From assembly GCA_049965515.1 (NCBI GenBank), contig JBMFWG010000017.1, forward strand, positions 1 through 40,122: 40,122 bases of DNA. Direction: 5' to 3'. The notes beneath the pieces are model-generated. The model was not told where the DNA came from, searched no databases, and saw only the letters and a list, made by a program, of their open reading frames with translations. Shown one piece after another: positions 7,640 to 16,567 of the stretch (position 1 is the first letter of the stretch; every line of letters begins with the position of its first letter). The DNA comes from UBA4572 sp049965515. GTDB taxonomy: Bacteria; Nitrospirota; Leptospirillia; Leptospirillales; Leptospirillaceae. The translations under genes and the position numbers were made by a program.

Positions 7640-8820
7640 CGCCCTCCCTGCTTCTCGTCGCGGGAGAGGCGTCGGGGGATCACCACGGAGCCCTTCTCCT
7701 CTCCGAGATGAAACGGATCTGCCCCGACCTCGTCTGCCATGCCGCCGGGGGTCCGGCATTGGCCAAGGCCGGGGCGAAGATCGTCGTCCCCATGGAACGT
7801 CTCAATGTCATGGGCTTTTTCGAGGTGGCTTCACGCCTCCCGGGCGTCATCGCCTCCTATCGCGCCCTTCTGGCGACAGTCGACCGGGAAAAAATCCAGA
7901 CCGCCGTCCTCATCGACTTTCCCGACTTCAACCTTCTCCTGGCCCGGGCTCTCAAATCCCGGGGAGTCCGGATCCAGTATTACGTCAGCCCCCAACTCTG
8001 GGCCTGGAGAAAGGGACGGGTCCGAACCATCCGGCGCCTGGTTGATCACATGTTCGTCATCTTTCCCTTTGAAGAGCCCTTTTATCGGGAACACGGCGTT
8101 CCCGTCACCTATGCGGGCCACCCGCTCCTCGATGAGCCCTTCCCGGAGATATCGAAAAGACCGGCCCTCCGGGAGGAGTTTTTCGGATCCGGCCTCTCGG
8201 GACCCTTGGTGGCCCTCGCTCCGGGAAGCCGCCCGGGAGAAATCCGCCGTCTCTATCCCCGGATGCTTGCGGCATTGGCCCTTCTCGAAAAAAGGATCCC
8301 CGGAATCAAGGCTCTCGTTCCGGTTCCTCCGTCGGTCTCCGGCGAGGTTTACCGCGCGATCGAGAAGACCGTCCCCCATCCGCCCGTCGTCCGGATCTCC
8401 GGGCGCTTCCGGGAGGTCATGGCCGCGGCCGATTGCGCCCTTGTCACCTCCGGAACGGCCACCCTCGAAACCGGACTCGTCGGAACCCCCCTGGTCGTCG
8501 CCTATGTCATGAACGAAGGAAGCTACCGCCTGGCCCGATGGCTGGTGGATGTCCCGGCGATCGGAATGGTCAACCTGGTCGCCGGACGCATGGTGGCTCC
8601 CGAGCTGATCCAGGAGGCAGCCACCCCCCAGGCCATGGCCGACCATCTCTGGACGATTCTCTCCGACTCCTCCGAAAGGACGCGGATCCTCTCCGATCTC
8701 CAGGATCTCCGGCGGGTACTGGGGGGACCAGGGGCCTCCGCCCGGATCGCCCGGGCAATCGTGGACAGGAGCGGCCTCTGTACTCCCCCCTCTGACCCGG
8801 GATCTCCCAAGGCTCCGTGA
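7636..8820 (+). CDS. lpxB: Lipid A disaccharide synthase LpxB
   Basis: LpxB (family GT19) joins UDP-2,3-diacylglucosamine and lipid X to make the beta-1,6 disaccharide at the inner face of the cytoplasmic membrane. The 394-residue product shows the N-terminal LLVAGEASGDHHGA motif, VSPQLWAWRKGR, FPFEEPFYREHGVPVTYAGHP, LAPGSRPGEI and the nucleotide-site block SGTATLETGLVGTPLVVAY. GTG 7636 overlaps the preceding stop (GTGA). Length and motif order are normal. Confidence 0.95.
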   Translation: MTPSLLLVAGEASGDHHGALLLSEMKRICPDLVCHAAGGPALAKAGAKIVVPMERLNVMGFFEVASRLPGVIASYRALLATVDREKIQTAVLIDFPDFNLLLARALKSRGVRIQYYVSPQLWAWRKGRVRTIRRLVDHMFVIFPFEEPFYREHGVPVTYAGHPLLDEPFPEISKRPALREEFFGSGLSGPLVALAPGSRPGEIRRLYPRMLAALALLEKRIPGIKALVPVPPSVSGEVYRAIEKTVPHPPVVRISGRFREVMAAADCALVTSGTATLETGLVGTPLVVAYVMNEGSYRLARWLVDVPAIGMVNLVAGRMVAPELIQEAATPQAMADHLWTILSDSSERTRILSDLQDLRRVLGGPGASARIARAIVDRSGLCTPPSDPGSPKAP

Positions 8821-10118
8821 TGAAGGCCTCCCGCCTCCTGCACTGGTTTCTTTGGCCCTTTCTCCTTCCTGTGATCGGCGCCATCTGGCTCCTTTTACCC
8901 CGAGCCCGTCCCCATTTTCGGGAGCGTCTGGGATTGGCGGCAGGACGTCCTTTACAGGAGCCTTGCCTTCTTCTCCACGTCGCCTCTCTGGGCGAGGCTC
9001 GAGCGGCACGAACCCTGATCGAAAGGCTCTCCGCCCGGGTCCCTCTGGTGCTGACGACCATGACTGCGACGGGGCGGAAGGCGTTGGCCTCGGCCCACCC
9101 CGGCATTCCCGTCTCCCTCGCCCCCCTCGACCTCCCGGGACTCTGGCATCCCTTTCTCTCGAGCCGCCGGGTCCGGGCGATTCTCCTCTTCGAAACCGAA
9201 GTCTGGCCGGCCATGATTCTCTCCGCCCGTTCCCTGGGGATCCCTGCAGGAATCGTCAACGGACGCCTCTCCACCCGGAGCTATCGCCGATACAAAGCTC
9301 TCAGGTTCCTGGTTCGGCCGCTCTTTTCCTTTCTTTCTCCCGTTCTTGTCTCAGAGGAGCGAGACCGGGAGAGGTTCCGGAGTCTGGGGGTCAGGGAGGA
9401 GGCCCTTGCCGTGACCGGCAATCTCAAGTGGGACCTGACCCTGTCGGAGCCGGACGATCCACGAACCCATGAGAGTCTCCGTTCGTGGCTGGGGAAGAGA
9501 GATCCGGGGACGTCCGATCCTCCCTTGCTGCTGGTGGGGAGCTCCGTCCATCCCGGGGAGGCCCGCATTATTGTTGAGGCTTGTCTCTCGGCCATGAGAC
9601 ACGGCACCCGGATTTATCCGGTCCTGGCCCTTCGCCATCTTGAGAGGCTGCCGGAGGTTCTGGCCAGCCTGCCTCCGGAGGCGACTCCCCATCGTCGCAC
9701 CGCCGCCCTCCCCGAGGGCTCTCCCCCGGAATCCCTGCCCGTCTATATCCTCGACACTTACGGAGAGCTGGGACTGCTTCTTAAGGAGGCTGACATGGTC
9801 TTTGTCGGAGGCACGCTCGACCCTGTGGGAGGGCACTCCCCGGTGGAGGCCGCCTACCATGGCAAACCCCTTCTTCTTGGTCCCCATCAGGACCATATCT
9901 CGGCCCTGGTCGACCCTCTTCGTTCGGAGGGCGCCATCCTTTTGGTGGAGGACCCGTCGGCCCTTGAGCCCGCCCTCCTGGCTCTAGCCCACTCTCCTGA
10001 GACCCGACAAACCATGGGGGAGGCGGCCCGACGGGTCTTTGACCGGCTCGGAGGGCCTCTTGACCGGACCATGGCCGCCCTTGAGCCGATTCTGGCCCTC
10101 TTCCCGGAGTCCCGGTGA
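8817..10118 (+). CDS. waaA: 3-deoxy-D-manno-octulosonic acid (Kdo) transferase WaaA
   Basis: WaaA (KdtA, GT30) transfers one or more Kdo residues from CMP-Kdo to lipid IVA. The 433-residue protein has an N-terminal membrane-anchoring segment (LLHWFLWPFLLPVIGAIWLLL, split here by no break), the HVASLGEARAA motif near residue 44, FETEVWPAM, the GNLKWD segment and the C-terminal FVGGTLDPVGGHSPVEAAYHGKP nucleotide-binding loop in shorter pieces. The start is GTG 8817 or the adjacent ATG 8820, both overlapping the lpxB stop. Mono- or bifunctionality cannot be read from sequence by eye. Confidence 0.93.
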   Translation: MMKASRLLHWFLWPFLLPVIGAIWLLLPRARPHFRERLGLAAGRPLQEPCLLLHVASLGEARAARTLIERLSARVPLVLTTMTATGRKALASAHPGIPVSLAPLDLPGLWHPFLSSRRVRAILLFETEVWPAMILSARSLGIPAGIVNGRLSTRSYRRYKALRFLVRPLFSFLSPVLVSEERDRERFRSLGVREEALAVTGNLKWDLTLSEPDDPRTHESLRSWLGKRDPGTSDPPLLLVGSSVHPGEARIIVEACLSAMRHGTRIYPVLALRHLERLPEVLASLPPEATPHRRTAALPEGSPPESLPVYILDTYGELGLLLKEADMVFVGGTLDPVGGHSPVEAAYHGKPLLLGPHQDHISALVDPLRSEGAILLVEDPSALEPALLALAHSPETRQTMGEAARRVFDRLGGPLDRTMAALEPILALFPESR

Positions 10119-11200
10119 AACCCCTCGGAGCAGCGGCCTGGCCGCTGGCCCTTCTTTACGGGGCGGGAGTGACCCTCTTCCGCAAAGGCTACGAGGTCGG
10201 TCTGAGAGGGCGGCAGACCTTCCCTTTGCCGGTGATCAGCGTGGGGAATATCGAGGCAGGCGGCACGGGAAAGTCTCCCCTGGTGGTGGCCCTGTGCCAA
10301 CAGTTTTTCCGGTCCGGAATCCGCGTCGGCGTCGTCTCCCGGGGCTATGGGAGAACCCGTTCCCGGGAGAACCGGCTCATCTGCCGGGGGGAGGGCCTCC
10401 TTGTTCCGGTGGAGCAAGCCGGGGACGAACCGGCGCTTCTCGCCGCCAAGGTTCCGGGGGTCCGGATCTCGGTGGCGGCCGATCGCCGGGAGGGGATCCG
10501 CCTTCTGGAGGGACTGTGCGACCTCGTGATCCTCGACGACGGATTCCAGTCCCTGGAGATCCTTCCGACCCTTTCGCTGGTCTTTCTCCCGGAGATTCTC
10601 TTTCAACGGAGACCGGGAATCGGGGACCTGCTTCCTGCAGGACCCTTGCGGGAGCTTCCAGAGGTTCTGAGCCGGGCCACGCACTGGATCCTGCGCCGGA
10701 CAGAGTCCTTCTCCGGAGTGCCGACCGGAAGGGAGGAGACACTCCAGAAAAACCTCCGGGCGATGCTCGGGGAGGAGGGGATGCGACCGATTCTCCCGGT
10801 GGACTTTCGTCTCTTTCGCATCCGGGATTTTGCCGGGAGACAGGCTCATCCCGTCGACTCCCTGTCGGGGAGAACCGTGGCGGTGGTTGCCGGGATTGCC
10901 AATCCCCAGCGGATCGTTCGGGACCTTGAAGCGTTCGGGAGCCGGGTTGCCGGTCTTCTGGCCCTCCCCGACCATGCCCCCGAGACTCCGGAGGTTCGTG
11001 GGACCATTGCCGAATTTGCCCGGGAGATGCATTCCCGAGGTGCCGAGATCCTGCTTACCACCGAAAAAGACCGCATCAAATGGACCCAGTGTCCGGAGGG
11101 TCCGCTTCCTGTCTTTGTCCTGGAGGGAGAGACCCGTTTTCTCGACACCAACGCCTGGGACCGGATTCTCTCCCTCCCTTTTCACGGGAGCGCTCCATGA
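10115..11200 (+). CDS. lpxK: Tetraacyldisaccharide 4'-kinase LpxK
   Basis: LpxK phosphorylates the 4' position of the lipid A disaccharide to give lipid IVA. The 361-residue product has an N-terminal hydrophobic helix and a Walker A loop in GNIEAGGTGKSP (44-55), then the VSRGYGR motif, the LDDGFQ motif of the family and the C-terminal LLTTEKDRIKW motif. GTG 10115 overlaps the waaA stop (GTGA). All the expected LpxK landmarks are present. Confidence 0.94.
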   Translation: MKPLGAAAWPLALLYGAGVTLFRKGYEVGLRGRQTFPLPVISVGNIEAGGTGKSPLVVALCQQFFRSGIRVGVVSRGYGRTRSRENRLICRGEGLLVPVEQAGDEPALLAAKVPGVRISVAADRREGIRLLEGLCDLVILDDGFQSLEILPTLSLVFLPEILFQRRPGIGDLLPAGPLRELPEVLSRATHWILRRTESFSGVPTGREETLQKNLRAMLGEEGMRPILPVDFRLFRIRDFAGRQAHPVDSLSGRTVAVVAGIANPQRIVRDLEAFGSRVAGLLALPDHAPETPEVRGTIAEFAREMHSRGAEILLTTEKDRIKWTQCPEGPLPVFVLEGETRFLDTNAWDRILSLPFHGSAP

Positions 11201-12153
11201 CCGCCCCCCCTGAGAGGTCCCTCTCCTTTCGACTGACCTTTGCCGGACTGGGACTCGTTCGTTGGCTCTTCTGCCTTCTCCCCGGGCCGGCCGCCCTCTT
11301 TCTGGGGGAGAGATTCGGAGACCTTCTGCGTCTTCTCCTTCCAGGCAAGGTCCGGATCCTGCGGGACAATCTCTCCCGTTCGGACCTTGCCCCCGGTTCG
11401 CCCGAGGAGGCCCGACGCTTCGAACGGCATGTCTTCCGCCACTTCGGCCGCCTGGGAGCCGAGTTTCTCCGGCTGTGCGAGCTCTCCGACAGGGACGTAT
11501 GCGATCTTGTCCCGGTGGAAGGGCTTGAGTATTTTCGCCGAGAATATGAAAAGGGCCAGGGGGTCATCCTTCTCACCGGCCATCTCGGCAACTGGGAGAT
11601 GGCCCTCCGAAGGATTGCCGTGGAGGCGCCCGGCAAGGCCCATCCCGTCATCCGCCGCATCAAGAACCGGGCGGTGAACGATTTTATCGACCGCCACCGG
11701 CACACTTGCGGGAAGGGCGACTCCCTCCTCGCGGACCTGGGCCCCAAGCCTCTGATCCGGGCCCTAAGAGCCGGAGAGGTGCTGATCTTTCTCCTCGACC
11801 AGAATGCCGGGGAGGGGGAGGGGATCTTTGTCCCCTTCCTGGGGCGGCCGGCGGCGACCTATACGAGCCTCGCCCGACTCTCGCTCATGACAGGCCGTCC
11901 CGTTCTTCCCGCCGCCTGCCAGCGCCTTATTGGGGGCCGCTTCCGTGGACGAATCCTGCCCCCGATCCTTCCGGAGACCTCCCTGCCTCCCGAAGAGGCG
12001 GCAGCCCACCTGACCACCCTCTATGGCCAGGCCCTCGACTCGCTTGTGCGGGACTACCCCGAGCAATGGATCTGGATGCACCGGCGATGGAAGACTCGGC
12101 CGCCGGGCGAGCCCGCCCCCTCCAAAGACATGGGTCCCGGGCTTGCCTCGTGA
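11197..12153 (+). CDS. Lipid A biosynthesis lauroyl/myristoyl acyltransferase (LpxL/HtrB family)
   Basis: This late acyltransferase adds a secondary acyl chain to Kdo-lipid IVA. ATG 11197 overlaps the lpxK stop (ATGA) and gives a 318-residue product of normal length. An N-terminal hydrophobic anchor (about 15-48) is followed by the HX4E catalytic motif in GHLGNWE (H129, E134), by a LLDQNAGEGEG segment and by PEQWIWMHRRWKTRP near the end, which is typical of LpxL/LpxM. Only one such gene is in the window, so acyl-chain number cannot be predicted. LpxL versus LpxM is not resolved. Confidence 0.9.
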   Translation: MTAPPERSLSFRLTFAGLGLVRWLFCLLPGPAALFLGERFGDLLRLLLPGKVRILRDNLSRSDLAPGSPEEARRFERHVFRHFGRLGAEFLRLCELSDRDVCDLVPVEGLEYFRREYEKGQGVILLTGHLGNWEMALRRIAVEAPGKAHPVIRRIKNRAVNDFIDRHRHTCGKGDSLLADLGPKPLIRALRAGEVLIFLLDQNAGEGEGIFVPFLGRPAATYTSLARLSLMTGRPVLPAACQRLIGGRFRGRILPPILPETSLPPEEAAAHLTTLYGQALDSLVRDYPEQWIWMHRRWKTRPPGEPAPSKDMGPGLAS

Positions 12154-12228
12154 TAGAATAAAAAAATGCCCCCGACCGAATCGACCCCCCCTGCAAGGAC
12201 CGACAGCCCTCTCCCGGGAGGCGCCCCG

Positions 12229-13464
12229 ATGACGATCCGGCCTTTCTCCCAAGGGTCCCCCTCCCCGGATCAGAGGCCGCTCCCCCCCCTGAACGAAGTT
12301 CGACCCGACGGGAAGGGCCGGGGAGACCGGCTTCCCAGGCACGGAGAGGTCCTCGTGGTTCTTTTTGGACGGATCGGGGACGTGGTCTTCACCCTCCCCT
12401 CGGTGGCCGCCCTGGCCCGCGCCCGGCCCGACCTCTCGATCGACTGGATCGTGGAGGATCGGTGTGCCGATCTTTTGTCCGGGCACCCCCTTCTCCGCCA
12501 CGTGATCCGATTCGAGCGGGCCCGGGTCACCGCCCTCAAAAAAGACGGCCATCCCCTTCGGGCGCTGGGGGAGATCGCCCGGCTTGTCCGGACGGTTCGC
12601 TCCCGACGATATGATGCGGTGCTGGACTTCCAGGGACTCCTCAAGTCCGGAGTCGCCACCGGCCTGGCCCGGGGAGACCTGAAGCTGGGATCCCCCTCGA
12701 CCTACGGACGAATGAGGGAGGGCTCGGCCCTCTTCTCCCGCATGGTGGCCCTTCCCGATCCCGGCCTACATCTTGTGGAGCGACATCTTCTGGTGATCAA
12801 GGAACTTCTGGACCGCCCTGTGACACCGGTCGACTCCGGCCTCGCCCTTTCCCAAGAAGAGATCCGTTCGGCCCGGGAAAAGGCGGGGACAGAACCCTTC
12901 GCCCTGATCCACCCCTTTGCCAGCTGGGAGACAAGAAACTGGCCCACCGACCATTGGAAAGAGACGGCGCGGGAGATGGTCAAACGGGGATTGAGGGTGA
13001 TTGTGGCGGGAGCCGGAGGAGGGGCCCAGGACGAGGGGGCTCGCCGGATTCTCGAAGGGGCAGGAGGCCGGGGGCACTCCCTTTTGGGACAACTCTCCCT
13101 GCGGGAGCTGGCCGCTGTGATGGCCCTCTCCGAGGTTGTCCTGGCGGTCGACTCCGGCCCCATGCACATCGCGGCCTCCTCGGGGGCCCGGGTGGTCGCT
13201 CTTTTCGGCCCCACCGATCCGATCCGTCTCGGTCCCTTCGGTCCCCGGAAACGCCCCGGGGAAGGGGAGAGCTACGGGCGCAGCGGACGGGTCGTCTCCG
13301 CCGGCCTTCCCTGCCAGCCCTGCATGCTCCGTCGCTGTCCCATCGGAACCCCTTGCCAGAGCCAGCTTTCGCCGGCTGTCGTCGTGGAGGCCGCCCAGAC
13401 CCTCATGAAGGAGCAGGAAAAGGCCGGTCTTGCGGGGGAGCTGTCCCGGGAGAGAAAATCGTGA
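12229..13464 (+). CDS. GT9 heptosyltransferase, WaaC-like (first of six GT9 genes)
   Basis: This is an ADP-heptose:LPS heptosyltransferase-family enzyme that adds heptose to the inner core. ATG 12229 is chosen because GGGAGG (12216-12221) precedes it; ATG 12166 would add 21 Pro/Ser-rich residues with no ribosome site. About 40 low-complexity residues come first, then the GT-B N-domain (LVVLFGRIGDVVFTLP), a WaaC-like YDAVLDFQGLLKSG block and the C-domain AVDSGPMHIAA and ALFGPTDP motifs. The C-terminus carries the four-Cys pattern CxPC-x4-C-x5-C. It begins 75 bases after the lpxL-like stop and overlaps the next gene by GTGA. Confidence 0.85.
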   Translation: MTIRPFSQGSPSPDQRPLPPLNEVRPDGKGRGDRLPRHGEVLVVLFGRIGDVVFTLPSVAALARARPDLSIDWIVEDRCADLLSGHPLLRHVIRFERARVTALKKDGHPLRALGEIARLVRTVRSRRYDAVLDFQGLLKSGVATGLARGDLKLGSPSTYGRMREGSALFSRMVALPDPGLHLVERHLLVIKELLDRPVTPVDSGLALSQEEIRSAREKAGTEPFALIHPFASWETRNWPTDHWKETAREMVKRGLRVIVAGAGGGAQDEGARRILEGAGGRGHSLLGQLSLRELAAVMALSEVVLAVDSGPMHIAASSGARVVALFGPTDPIRLGPFGPRKRPGEGESYGRSGRVVSAGLPCQPCMLRRCPIGTPCQSQLSPAVVVEAAQTLMKEQEKAGLAGELSRERKS

Positions 13465-14585
13465 CCGTGAGACCTATTTCTGTTGCCCGCCCGATGACTC
13501 GCATTCTCATCGTGAAGCCCTCCTCCCTGGGGGATATCCTCCACGCCTTCCCTTTGGCGACGGCCCTGAAAGAGGCCTTTCCAAAGGCCCGAATCGACTG
13601 GGTCGCCAACAACGAATTCGTCCCTCTAATCGCGCGCCATCCCGCCATCGACCGGGTTCTGGCCTTTCCGCGCCGCGATTTCGGCCGGGGAAGCTTCTTC
13701 GGAAAGATGGCGACACTGCTCTCGGCGCTTCGGGAGCTTCCCTACGACGCCGTTCTCGACGCCCAGGGACTTCTCCGCTCGGCCCTTCTCGCCCGGGTCG
13801 CCCGGCGATCCTCAGGCTCCGCCCCTCTTCTGGGGTTTCAACGCGCCCGGGAAGGGGCCCCGCTTTTCTATGGCCAGCGGGTCCCGATCCCCGAAACCCC
13901 CGATGCCCCCCTCCATGCCGTCTGGCGCAACCTGCTCTTTCTTGAGGCCCTGGGGCTCCCGACAACTCTCCCTTCCCGAGTGCCGGCCCTCGGCCTTCGC
14001 TATGGAGACACGGATCAGTCTCGGGTGACCGACCTGCTTTTGGAGGCCGGACTGCTTCCGGGAGAGCCTTTCATCGCGATTCACCCCGGAGCCCGCCGAG
14101 ACAGCAAACGCTGGCCCTCCGCCTATTTTTCCGAGCTGATCCGGAACCTTTCCCGGGAAGGCGCCCCTCGGGCCGTGCTGGTGGGGGACCGGAGCGAAGC
14201 GCCTCTCCTCGAAGAGATCGCCGTCAGGACGGGACTCTCCGTTCCCTTGCTTCCCGGACGGCTTCCCCTGGATCTTCTGCCCCTTGCTCTTTCCCGGGCG
14301 ATCCTTTTTATCGGCAACGACTCCGGACCTCTTCACATGGCGGCCCTGGCGGGAATCCCCACGCTCTCCTTTTTCGGCTCCTCAGATCCCCGGAGAACAG
14401 GCCCCTTTGGCGAGACCACAAGAAATCATGTCATGAGGGAAGCGCTTCCCTGCTCTCCCTGTGGAGATTTCCGCAAGTTCTGCGCCCACATGACCTGCCA
14501 GGTGAGCCTGACTCCGGGCGAAGCCTTCCGGCAGGCGCTCCGGCTTCTTGGAGAGACAAAAACCACCGGAGCCCCCCCTCTATGA
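13461..14585 (+). CDS. waaC: Heptosyltransferase I, WaaC-like
   Basis: GT9 family, expected to transfer the first heptose onto Kdo. GTG 13461 overlaps the previous stop (GTGA) with GGGAGAG at 13448-13454; ATG 13494 is an alternative 11 codons in. Of the GT9 proteins here it is closest by eye to WaaC: ILIVKPSSLGDILHAFPL, then RIDWVANNEFVPLI, YDAVLDAQGLLRSAL and FQRAREGAPLFY. The C-domain has IHPGARRDSKRWP and GNDSGPLHMA. Its Cys tail is CSPC-x6-C-x4-C. The preceding gene is also WaaC-like, so which one acts first is uncertain. Confidence 0.85.
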   Translation: MTVRPISVARPMTRILIVKPSSLGDILHAFPLATALKEAFPKARIDWVANNEFVPLIARHPAIDRVLAFPRRDFGRGSFFGKMATLLSALRELPYDAVLDAQGLLRSALLARVARRSSGSAPLLGFQRAREGAPLFYGQRVPIPETPDAPLHAVWRNLLFLEALGLPTTLPSRVPALGLRYGDTDQSRVTDLLLEAGLLPGEPFIAIHPGARRDSKRWPSAYFSELIRNLSREGAPRAVLVGDRSEAPLLEEIAVRTGLSVPLLPGRLPLDLLPLALSRAILFIGNDSGPLHMAALAGIPTLSFFGSSDPRRTGPFGETTRNHVMREALPCSPCGDFRKFCAHMTCQVSLTPGEAFRQALRLLGETKTTGAPPL

Positions 14586-15622
14586 GGGAGCCGACGAGCG
14601 GGAGCCGGATTTATGTCCGGGGGCTCAACTGGATCGGGGATGCCGTCCTCTCCCTGGGGGCCCTCCAGGGGCTCAGGGCTGTCCGGCCGGACCTGTCGAT
14701 TACGGTGGGAGCACCGGAGGCCACCGCCGACGTCTACCGGCTCTCCCCGGCCGTGGACCGGGTCCTCCCCCTGGCTCCCCGGGGAGGTTTTCGGGGATTT
14801 CTCACCCGGGGTATCGGGGAGCGATTCGACCTGGCGCTCGTCTTCCCCCGATCCTTTTCCAGTGCCTTCGATTCCTTCCTCCTGGCCTCCCGGAGGGTTG
14901 GATTTGCCTCGGAGGGGAGGAGCCTTCTCCTGACGGAGAGGCTGTCCTACGCGGAGTGGAAGGGGAAAAGGCTCCATCAATCAACCTACTACGAAGCCCT
15001 GGTCCGGACGGTGGACCCCCGGGCAGCCTTCGAATCCCCCCGCCTGTCTTTTTCTCCGGAACAGGAAAAACAGGCCCGAAGCCGCCTTGAAGAGATCTCG
15101 CCCGGGCCCGGACCGATCCTGGCCGTCAACCCCGGCGCCTTCTACGGACGCGCCAAGACCTGGCCCTCCGCTCATTTTCTCCGTCTTCTGGGCGACCTTC
15201 TGAAGGCGCGGCCCGACCTGACCGTCGTCCTCTTCTCCGGCAAGGCCGACAAGCCCCTGGCAAAGGTTCTGGAAGAAGGGATCCATTCTCCGCGCCTCAT
15301 CTCCCTGGCCGGAACCCTCTCCCTGGCCGAAAGCGCGGCTCTCCTGGCCCACTCTAGCCTGCTTCTGACCAACGACTCGGGGATGATGCATCTGGGAGGA
15401 GCCGCCGGCCGACCGGGTGTCGCCCTCTTCGGCCCGACAGATCCCGGAGCCACCGGACCCGTTCCAGGGCCGTCGGGAGAACGGTTCTCGGTTCTGATCC
15501 ACAAGGTTGCCTGCGCCCCCTGCCGTCTCCGGGAGTGCCCCATCGACCACCGCTGCATGGAAGGACTCACTCCCGACCTCGTCCGGGAGGAGATCCTCCG
15601 CCTTCTTCCGGAGCCCCGATGA
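14582..15622 (+). CDS. waaF: Heptosyltransferase II, WaaF-like
   Basis: GT9 family, expected to add the second heptose. The 346-residue product starts at ATG 14582, overlapping the upstream stop (ATGA). WaaF-like features are RGLNWIGDAVLSL near the start, the FPRSFSSAFDSFLL segment matching the LPNSFKSAL block of WaaF, RVGFASEGRSLLL, NPGAFYGRAKTWP in the donor domain, and TNDSGMMHLGGAAG with ALFGPTDP. The C-terminal Cys cluster is CAPC-x4-C-x5-C. It is followed by gmhB, which supplies its donor pathway. Confidence 0.87.
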   Translation: MREPTSGSRIYVRGLNWIGDAVLSLGALQGLRAVRPDLSITVGAPEATADVYRLSPAVDRVLPLAPRGGFRGFLTRGIGERFDLALVFPRSFSSAFDSFLLASRRVGFASEGRSLLLTERLSYAEWKGKRLHQSTYYEALVRTVDPRAAFESPRLSFSPEQEKQARSRLEEISPGPGPILAVNPGAFYGRAKTWPSAHFLRLLGDLLKARPDLTVVLFSGKADKPLAKVLEEGIHSPRLISLAGTLSLAESAALLAHSSLLLTNDSGMMHLGGAAGRPGVALFGPTDPGATGPVPGPSGERFSVLIHKVACAPCRLRECPIDHRCMEGLTPDLVREEILRLLPEPR

Positions 15623-16251
15623 CCCCTTCCTCCCCAAAAAAACGCCCCGTTCTCCTGGCCGACCGCGACGGCACCCTCATCCGGGATGTGCCCTACCTCT
15701 CCCGGATCGAGGATGTGGCCCTTCTGCCGGGAGTGCCCGAGGCCCTCGCCCGTCTCAATCGTGCGGGGGTCCCCGTGGCCATCGTGACCAACCAGTCAGG
15801 TGTGGCCCGGGGATATTTTCCGGAGGAGTTTGTCCTGGAGACCCAGGTCCGGATCATGGAACTTCTCGAGGCCGGAGGAGCCCGGGTGGACGCCTTCTAC
15901 TATTGTCCCCACCTCGAACCCGAGGCCGGGCTTCGGGAAGGTTTTGGAGGGCTCCCCCACCTCCTGCGTCCCTGCGGCTGCCGAAAACCCTCTCCGGGAC
16001 TTCTTCTTCGGGCCCTTTCGGACCTCTCGGGAGATCCGTCGAGGAGCGCCATCGTCGGCGATGCTGACCGGGACATGAAGGCCGGAGAAGCGGCCGGATG
16101 CCACGCGGGATACCGGATCCTTTCGGACGGAGAACGGACGGAGGGGGGATCCCGCATTACCCTTGTCCGCTCCTTTTCCGAGGCGGTCGACCTTTACCTC
16201 GCCTGGCTCTCTCGGGAGGGCACAGCCGGGAGAGCTCCGGGAAGCCGGTGA
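15619..16251 (+). CDS. gmhB: D-glycero-D-manno-heptose 1,7-bisphosphate 7-phosphatase (GmhB-type HAD)
   Basis: GmhB removes the 7-phosphate in ADP-heptose synthesis. ATG 15619 overlaps the waaF-like stop (ATGA), giving 210 residues. HAD motif I is LADRDGTL with D15 and D17, motif II is VTNQSG (57-61), and motif IV is VGDADRD around D148-D150. The structural zinc site of this subfamily is visible as C96, H98, C119 and C121 (CPH and CGC). The rest of the heptose pathway (gmhA, hldE) is not in this window. Last gene of the first long operon. Confidence 0.9.
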   Translation: MTPSSPKKRPVLLADRDGTLIRDVPYLSRIEDVALLPGVPEALARLNRAGVPVAIVTNQSGVARGYFPEEFVLETQVRIMELLEAGGARVDAFYYCPHLEPEAGLREGFGGLPHLLRPCGCRKPSPGLLLRALSDLSGDPSRSAIVGDADRDMKAGEAAGCHAGYRILSDGERTEGGSRITLVRSFSEAVDLYLAWLSREGTAGRAPGSR

Positions 16252-16307
16252 CGCCGGACTGTATTCCCGGGGGCCATCGTGTTATCCTTTCCTCAAAATT
16301 CCTGGGG

Positions 16308-16345
16308 CAGGACCCGACACCTCTCGGCACTCGAGGGCGGTCCTG
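16308..16345 (+). terminator. Hairpin between gmhB and the Trm112-like gene
   Basis: CAGGACC (16308-16314) pairs perfectly with GGTCCTG (16339-16345), with an inner CCTC/GAGG stem (16320-16323 with 16333-16336). A short TCTTTT follows at 16355-16360. It could be a weak intrinsic terminator closing the lpx-heptose operon; the weak T-run keeps confidence low. The surrounding spacer 16252-16384 holds no gene. Confidence 0.3.
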
Positions 16346-16384
16346 ATCCTGAAGTCTTTTAACCCCTTACGGCGGAGGAGCTTC

Positions 16385-16567
16385 GTGGCCATCGATCCCT
16401 TTCTTCTCTCGATTCTCGTCTGTCCCCAGTGCCGAGGACCGTTGACCCTCTCGGAGGAGCCGGCCGGCCTGATCTGCGGCTCCTGCCACCTTCTCTATCC
16501 GGTGAAGGACGACATTCCCGTGATGCTGGTCGAGGAGGCCCTTCCCATCGCGGAAGGAACCCCCTGA
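16385..16567 (+). CDS. Trm112-like / YcaR-type small zinc-ribbon protein
   Basis: A 60-residue protein starting at GTG 16385 with the ribosome site GGAGGAG (about 16374-16380). Two CxxC pairs (C13/C16 and C31/C34) form a Trm112-type zinc ribbon, with the usual LLSILVCPQCRGPL start and YPVKDDIPVML end. Trm112 proteins partner methyltransferases; the bacterial YcaR relatives have no settled role but are often encoded beside lpxK/kdsB in proteobacteria, which fits this LPS context. A longer in-frame open frame exists upstream to 16163 but overlaps gmhB and lacks family features. Confidence 0.85.
   Translation: MAIDPFLLSILVCPQCRGPLTLSEEPAGLICGSCHLLYPVKDDIPVMLVEEALPIAEGTP

Noticed and set aside
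12166..12228. Upstream ATG 12166 as start of the first GT9 gene
   Set aside because: No ribosome site, and the added residues are low-complexity Pro/Ser; ATG 12229 has GGGAGG at good spacing.
11764..12552. Minus-strand open frame spanning the lpxL-like/GT9 boundary
   Set aside because: Composition is the mirror of the GC-rich plus-strand genes and no recognisable domain is present.
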